Positions 60,336 through 64,000 of a DNA stretch of 64,000 nucleotides are shown in pieces. Position numbers and translations under genes: made by a program. Position 1 is the first letter of the stretch. Every line of letters starts with the position of its first letter. A model generated the notes under the pieces. The model did not search any database. It was given only the letters and a program-made list of their open reading frames with translations, and was not told the origin of the DNA. The DNA is from DASQZT01 sp963728965 (GTDB lineage Bacteria > Acidobacteriota > Terriglobia > Bryobacterales > Bryobacteraceae), in NCBI GenBank assembly GCA_963728965.1, contig CAVSMH010000012.1, positions 682,001 through 746,000 of the forward strand, written 5' to 3'.

Positions 60336-61205
60336 TCAGACGCTGACCACCGGGCACGGCGATTGCCGGATGATGGTGTACGCATTGGTGCGCAGCCGGC
60401 CGAAAACACCGGCCGCCGAGCCCCGCCCGATCACCAGAACGTCCGCCGGCAACGTCTGCGCCATCGAGCAGATCACCGCCGCCGCATCGCCGATCTCCAC
60501 GATGATCTCGGCCTCGGCGTGCACGAATTCGCGCAAGCGCCCCAGTTCCAGCCGGGCGGCCTCCCGGATGCTCTCCTGCCAGCTTTGCTGGATCGCATCC
60601 TCCACGGCCGGTGTCCCGGCAACGGCGTGTACCACGGTGAGCCGCGCTCCGAACCGGCTCGCCAGCATGGCGGCCCAGCACAGCGTCTTCGAACTTTGCG
60701 CACCCAGGTCGATCGCGCACAGCACCTGTTCGCACCGCAGGGGACACTCGCGCGGCACCGCTTCGAGGTGTACGCCGGTCCAGACCGGACAGTCCGCATC
60801 GTGCAGGACCTTGGCCGTATTCGAACCCAGGATGAATCGCCGGAACGCCCCAAACCCATGTGTGGGCATGACAATCAGCCCGACATCTTCGGTTTGCGCC
60901 TGCCGCACGATCACCGAGGCCGGGTCGCCCTCGATCACCACCCGCCGCACCCGCGCGCCCGTCAACTCCCCGCTCTCGAACCCTTCCAGATCGTGCCGGA
61001 CCTGCGCCGAACGGCCGCGATACAACTCTTGGAGCATCGAGCCCGCGGTCTCCATCGCGGCCAATTCGTACGGCGGCGCCGCCAGTGCGTGCAGCAGGAT
61101 GATTTCGGATCCGAAGCGGGCCGCGAGCGTTCTGGCGTAACGCGCCGCGCACGCCGAACGTTCCGAAAAATCGACGGGCAGGAGAATTCTGGCAAGCGGC
61201 TGCAT
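60336..61205 (-). CDS. Universal stress protein with two Usp domains
   Basis: A 289-residue protein with two tandem Usp domains. Domain 1: MQPLARILLPVDFSERSACA, then VMPTHGFGAFRRFILGSNTA with the G-2x-G-9x-G(S/T)-type ATP-binding loop. Domain 2: VLCAIDLGAQSSKTLCWAAM, then VIGRGSAAGVFGRLRTNAYT. The first domain keeps the complete loop; the second has a shorter, altered one. It probably binds ATP in stress adaptation. The ATG at 61205 gives the family-typical N terminus; upstream in-frame residues do not resemble the family. Confidence 0.9.
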   Translation of the reverse strand: MQPLARILLPVDFSERSACAARYARTLAARFGSEIILLHALAAPPYELAAMETAGSMLQELYRGRSAQVRHDLEGFESGELTGARVRRVVIEGDPASVIVRQAQTEDVGLIVMPTHGFGAFRRFILGSNTAKVLHDADCPVWTGVHLEAVPRECPLRCEQVLCAIDLGAQSSKTLCWAAMLASRFGARLTVVHAVAGTPAVEDAIQQSWQESIREAARLELGRLREFVHAEAEIIVEIGDAAAVICSMAQTLPADVLVIGRGSAAGVFGRLRTNAYTIIRQSPCPVVSV

Positions 61206-61288
61206 AACGGCACTCTTGGCGCGAGCGGCGGGTTCTCCGGCCACCGGCGCCATTTATAGGATACTCCGGCTTGAAAATCCGGAATGGC

Positions 61289-61783
61289 CTACTTGCCGGC
61301 GCGGTCCAGTTTGAGGAACGCGTCCGTCATGTGGTTCACGGTATGTTCCTCTTCGCGGCGGTTTGCATCGCTTCGCTGTAGGTCGGAGAGCACCGGCGCC
61401 AGCCCCAGGTGAATCAGTTCATGGACCACCGTGAACTCCATATCGGCGAGAGCTTCTTTGAAGGGCAGGCGGTAATCGGCCGGATCGAGCACGCGAATGA
61501 TCGCCGTCTTCTTCTCCATATCCCAGTGGATATTGCCCAGAGTTTTCGGTTTCAGATCGGCAGTCCGGGCCAAAACGATCGAGATATTCCAATCCCGCAG
61601 GTCCAGCCGTTTTTGCCACACCCACAAGCGCTCGGTGGTAAAGCTCTGGGCCAGCGCCGAGCGTTCCCGAGGACTCATTTCCGGAACAGGATCTTGAGCG
61701 AAAGCAGTGGCGACAGAACCGACAAACAGGGCCGTCGCGAACAGGAAGACGCCTGAGGAAAACCGCCACAACATGTGCTCCAT
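61289..61783 (-). CDS. Small secreted zincin-like protein
   Basis: A 164-residue exported protein (signal LWRFSSGVFLFATALFVGSV). The mature part has an HExxH motif in FTVVHELIHLGLAP, with EEEHTVNHM about 30 residues later giving a possible third ligand (Glu or His). Other blocks are ALAQSFTTERLWVWQKRLDL and RDWNISIVLARTAD. This is a minimal metallopeptidase layout, seen in some acidobacterial secreted proteins. An ATG 11 codons upstream is another start. It is monocistronic with the StrS-type aminotransferase upstream on the same strand. Confidence 0.75.
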   Translation of the reverse strand: MEHMLWRFSSGVFLFATALFVGSVATAFAQDPVPEMSPRERSALAQSFTTERLWVWQKRLDLRDWNISIVLARTADLKPKTLGNIHWDMEKKTAIIRVLDPADYRLPFKEALADMEFTVVHELIHLGLAPVLSDLQRSDANRREEEHTVNHMTDAFLKLDRAGK

Positions 61784-61886
61784 AGTACCAGATTTTTGGA
61801 CGTACGTATGGATCATTACTTAATATCAAGTACTGGGTCGGCGGAAAATCTCCCCGACTGCGCACCGGGTGTCGCAAATCTGCCCA

Positions 61887-62993
61887 TCATGCGACTGGCG
61901 CGCTGTGGGTGGCTACGGCGGCGCCCACGTGTTCTTGCTGGGCGACCGTCAGGTCGGGAAAGAGCGGCAGCGACAGCACTTCCCGGGCAACCGCTTCGGC
62001 CACCGGAAAACTGCCTTCGCCGTAGCGCGGCTCGCGGTACGCCTCCTGTAAATGCAGCGGCACCGGGTAATGAATCCCGTATTGCACCCCGGCGGCATCC
62101 AGGGACTGTTGCAAAGCGGCACGGTTGGAGGTCCGCACCGCGTACACGTTGTAGACGTGGTGCGCGTATGGCATCTGGCGGGGCACCTGCACCGCCGGCG
62201 CCAGCAGCCGCGCATAGGCGTCGGCACAGGCCCGCCGCGCGTCGTTCCAGCGGTCCAGGTAGCGGAGTTTGACGCGCAGAATGGCTCCCTGCATGCCTTC
62301 CATCCGATAATTGAAGCCGCGGAGCTGGTGGAAGTAGCGGCGGTCGGAGCCCCAGTCTCGAAGCAGTCGAATGGTCCGCGCGAATTCGGCATGGTTAGTG
62401 ACCACCGCGCCCCCTTCGCCATACGTTCCCAGGTTCTTGGCGGGATAAAAGCTGAAGGTGGCCATGTCGCCCATGCTCCCCGCGGGCCGGCCCTTGTAGC
62501 GGGCGCCGTGCGCTTGCGCCGCATCCTCGATCACCAGCAGCCCGTGGCGGCGCGCGATTTCCAGAATCGGGTCCATATCGGCCGGCTGGCCGAACAGGTG
62601 CACCGGGATGATGGCCTTCGTCCGGGGTGTGATGGCCGCCTCGATCTGGCCAGGGTCCATGTTGAACGTCTCCGGCTCGATATCGACGTAGACCGGCGCG
62701 GCACCGGCATAATAGATCGCGGCGACGGTGGCGACAAACGTGAAAGGCACGGTGATGACTTCGTCGCCTGCACCGATTCCGCCGGCCAGCAGCGCCAGGT
62801 GCAGCGCGCTCGTTCCGGAGTTGACCGCCACCGCGTGGTCCACCCGGCAGAACGCCGCGAAGTCCCGCTCGAAACCCGCCACCTCGGGCCCCAGAATGAA
62901 CGTACTGTTTTCGAGCACCCGGCCGACCGCTTCATCGATCTCGGGTTTTATGGCGTGATACTGCGCCTTCAGGTCCTGAAAAGGAACGGTCAT
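61887..62993 (-). CDS. DegT/DnrJ/EryC1/StrS aminotransferase
   Basis: A 368-residue PLP-dependent enzyme that transaminates nucleotide-linked keto sugars. Family blocks: MTVPFQDLKAQYHAIKPEID, AVNSGTSALHLALLAGGIG, DEVITVPFTFVATVAAI, VIEDAAQAHGARYKGRPAG, and the PLP-Lys motif FSFYPAKNLGTYGEGGAVVT (Lys186), ending in HYPVPLHLQEAY. The start ATG 62993 is 8 bp after the pilT stop. Probably makes an amino sugar for a surface polysaccharide. Confidence 0.93.
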   Translation of the reverse strand: MTVPFQDLKAQYHAIKPEIDEAVGRVLENSTFILGPEVAGFERDFAAFCRVDHAVAVNSGTSALHLALLAGGIGAGDEVITVPFTFVATVAAIYYAGAAPVYVDIEPETFNMDPGQIEAAITPRTKAIIPVHLFGQPADMDPILEIARRHGLLVIEDAAQAHGARYKGRPAGSMGDMATFSFYPAKNLGTYGEGGAVVTNHAEFARTIRLLRDWGSDRRYFHQLRGFNYRMEGMQGAILRVKLRYLDRWNDARRACADAYARLLAPAVQVPRQMPYAHHVYNVYAVRTSNRAALQQSLDAAGVQYGIHYPVPLHLQEAYREPRYGEGSFPVAEAVAREVLSLPLFPDLTVAQQEHVGAAVATHSAPVA

Positions 62994-63000
62994 GAACCCA

Positions 63001-64000
63001 CTATCCCAGGTATCGCACCAGGTCGTCCGTCCGGAAGCAGTGCGCCAACGCGGTCTCGCGGCTGATCCGCCCGCCGCGCACAAGCTCCGCCAGCGACTGT
63101 TCCATCGTCATCATGCCCTCGGCCCGGCCCACCGAGATCTGCGAGCGAAGCTGGTGGTCGTCGCCCTTGCGGATCAGCGCGCGCACCGCGTCGCTCGCGA
63201 TCATGATCTCCACCGCCGGCCACCGCGACACCCCGTCCGTCCCGGGCACCAGTTGCTGCGCGATCACCGCCCCCAGCGCCAGCGACAACTGCTGCCGGAT
63301 CTGCGGCTGGCTGGCCGCCGAAAACGAATCCAGAATGCGCGCCACCGCCTGCACCGCGTCGTTGGTGTGCAGCGTGGAGAGCACCAGGTGGCCCGTCTCC
63401 GCCGCCGTCAGGGCCGTGGCCATAGTCTCGGCATCGCGCATCTCCCCCACCAGAATCACGTCCGGAGTCTGCCGCATGATGCTGCGCAGCGCCACCGCGA
63501 AATCGGGCGTGTCGCGCCCTACTTCGATCTGCTCGAAGATCGACGTCCGGTTGGCGTGCTGGTACTCGATCGGGTCTTCAATCGTGACCACGTGGGCGGC
63601 ACGCCGCGCGTTCACGATGTCGATCAAGGCCGCCATCGTCGAAGACTTGCCCACCCCGGCCGCCCCCGTTACCAGCACCAGACCCTGGCGCCGCTCGGCC
63701 AGCTTCGCCAGCGAGGCCGGAAGGTGCAGCGAATCGAGCGACGGAATCCGTGAAGGCAGCAGCCGGATGCTTGCTGCCAGAGTGCCGCGCTGATGGTGGA
63801 TGTTGATGCGGAACCGCCCCAGGTTCTCCCGGACGAAGCCCAGATCGACGGTCTTGTTCTTCTGCAAATCCTCGAGTTGACGGGGCTCGAGCAGCGGCAG
63901 CACGAGACTGCGCACATCCTCCGGGTCGAGCGCAGCGCCGCTGGTCGCCACGAGTCCCCCGTTGATGCGCAGCATCGCCGGAGTGCCTGCCACCAGCAGC
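63001..64000 (-). CDS. pilT: Type IV pilus retraction ATPase PilT, 5' end outside the window
   Basis: The last 333 or so residues of a PilT/GspE-family ATPase. Walker A is VTGAAGVGKSSTMAALIDIV, then the Asp box VVTIEDPIEYQHANRTSIFE, Walker B VILVGEMRDAETMATALTAA and the His box TGHLVLSTLHTNDA. The N-terminal PilT domain begins AGTPAMLRINGGLVA, which in PilT is preceded by ~25 residues, so the start lies beyond 64000. The Walker A Gly is changed to Ala (GAAGVGKS for GPTGSGKS), which is tolerated. It powers pilus retraction. Confidence 0.93.
   Translation of the reverse strand, partial: LLVAGTPAMLRINGGLVATSGAALDPEDVRSLVLPLLEPRQLEDLQKNKTVDLGFVRENLGRFRINIHHQRGTLAASIRLLPSRIPSLDSLHLPASLAKLAERRQGLVLVTGAAGVGKSSTMAALIDIVNARRAAHVVTIEDPIEYQHANRTSIFEQIEVGRDTPDFAVALRSIMRQTPDVILVGEMRDAETMATALTAAETGHLVLSTLHTNDAVQAVARILDSFSAASQPQIRQQLSLALGAVIAQQLVPGTDGVSRWPAVEIMIASDAVRALIRKGDDHQLRSQISVGRAEGMMTMEQSLAELVRGGRISRETALAHCFRTDDLVRYLG

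Overview
The window looks like chromosome of a GC-rich acidobacterium of the Solibacter/Bryobacter type (Acidobacteriota, Bryobacterales). The clues are a DUF1501 gene joined to a DUF1549/DUF1553 gene, a long secreted BNR-repeat protein, a CocE-type secreted hydrolase, PPC-domain and WD40 secreted proteins, and several sigma54-type response regulators. No phage, conjugative or CRISPR region was seen. Gene assignments come from reading translated sequence and motifs, without database searches.

Region by region. 1-6360: a minus-strand core translation cluster, ffh-rpsP-khpA-rimM-trmD-rplS-rnhB plus a small membrane protein, with many 4-bp start/stop overlaps, preceded by a cold-shock-domain protein and a Tudor-like protein. 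6362-6836: a gene-free stretch with a minus-strand promoter and, on the plus strand, a run of hairpins ending in a strong intrinsic terminator (candidate noncoding RNA). 7731-14826: a tight plus-strand operon DUF1501, DUF1549/DUF1553, seven-bladed WD40, and PPC-repeat protein. 14827-24588: secreted BNR protein, a decayed kdpD fragment, a 131-bp MITE-like element inserted at a stop codon, a Gfo/Idh/MocA oxidoreductase with its GntR/LacI-type regulator, a HAD phosphatase and a CocE-like hydrolase. 24723-28364: a fused E1/E2 2-oxoglutarate decarboxylase/dehydrogenase of the Kgd type. 28515-33120: two divergent TPR proteins, a Crp/Fnr regulator, and two unusual proteins (GH75-chitosanase-like and DUF5675-like). 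33366-38014: an Omp85-like barrel protein, a small secreted protein and an NtrY/NtrX-like two-component pair in one operon. 38159-49099: RRM protein, crotonase-family protein, a 97-bp perfect tandem duplication, membrane glycosyltransferase and galU, an RNase H-like exonuclease, secreted adhesin-like proteins, two CPBP proteases, a peptide deformylase-like protein and a beta-hydroxyacid dehydrogenase. 49100-49419: a structured intergenic region with a possible pseudoknot. 49420-55511: dxr, rseP, then histidine kinase, archaemetzincin and NtrC-type regulator coupled by overlaps. 55545-64000: AAA+ ATPase, two unknown genes, tRNA-Arg(CCT), acyl-CoA ligase, tandem universal stress protein, a small zincin-like protein, a DegT/StrS aminotransferase and a pilT cut by the window end.

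The most interesting items are the two structured intergenic regions, the MITE with its TTAG target duplication, the kinase-archaemetzincin-regulator triad, the GH75-like/DUF5675-like pair, and several genes whose -10-like box sits only 6-9 nt before the start codon, which suggests leaderless transcripts.
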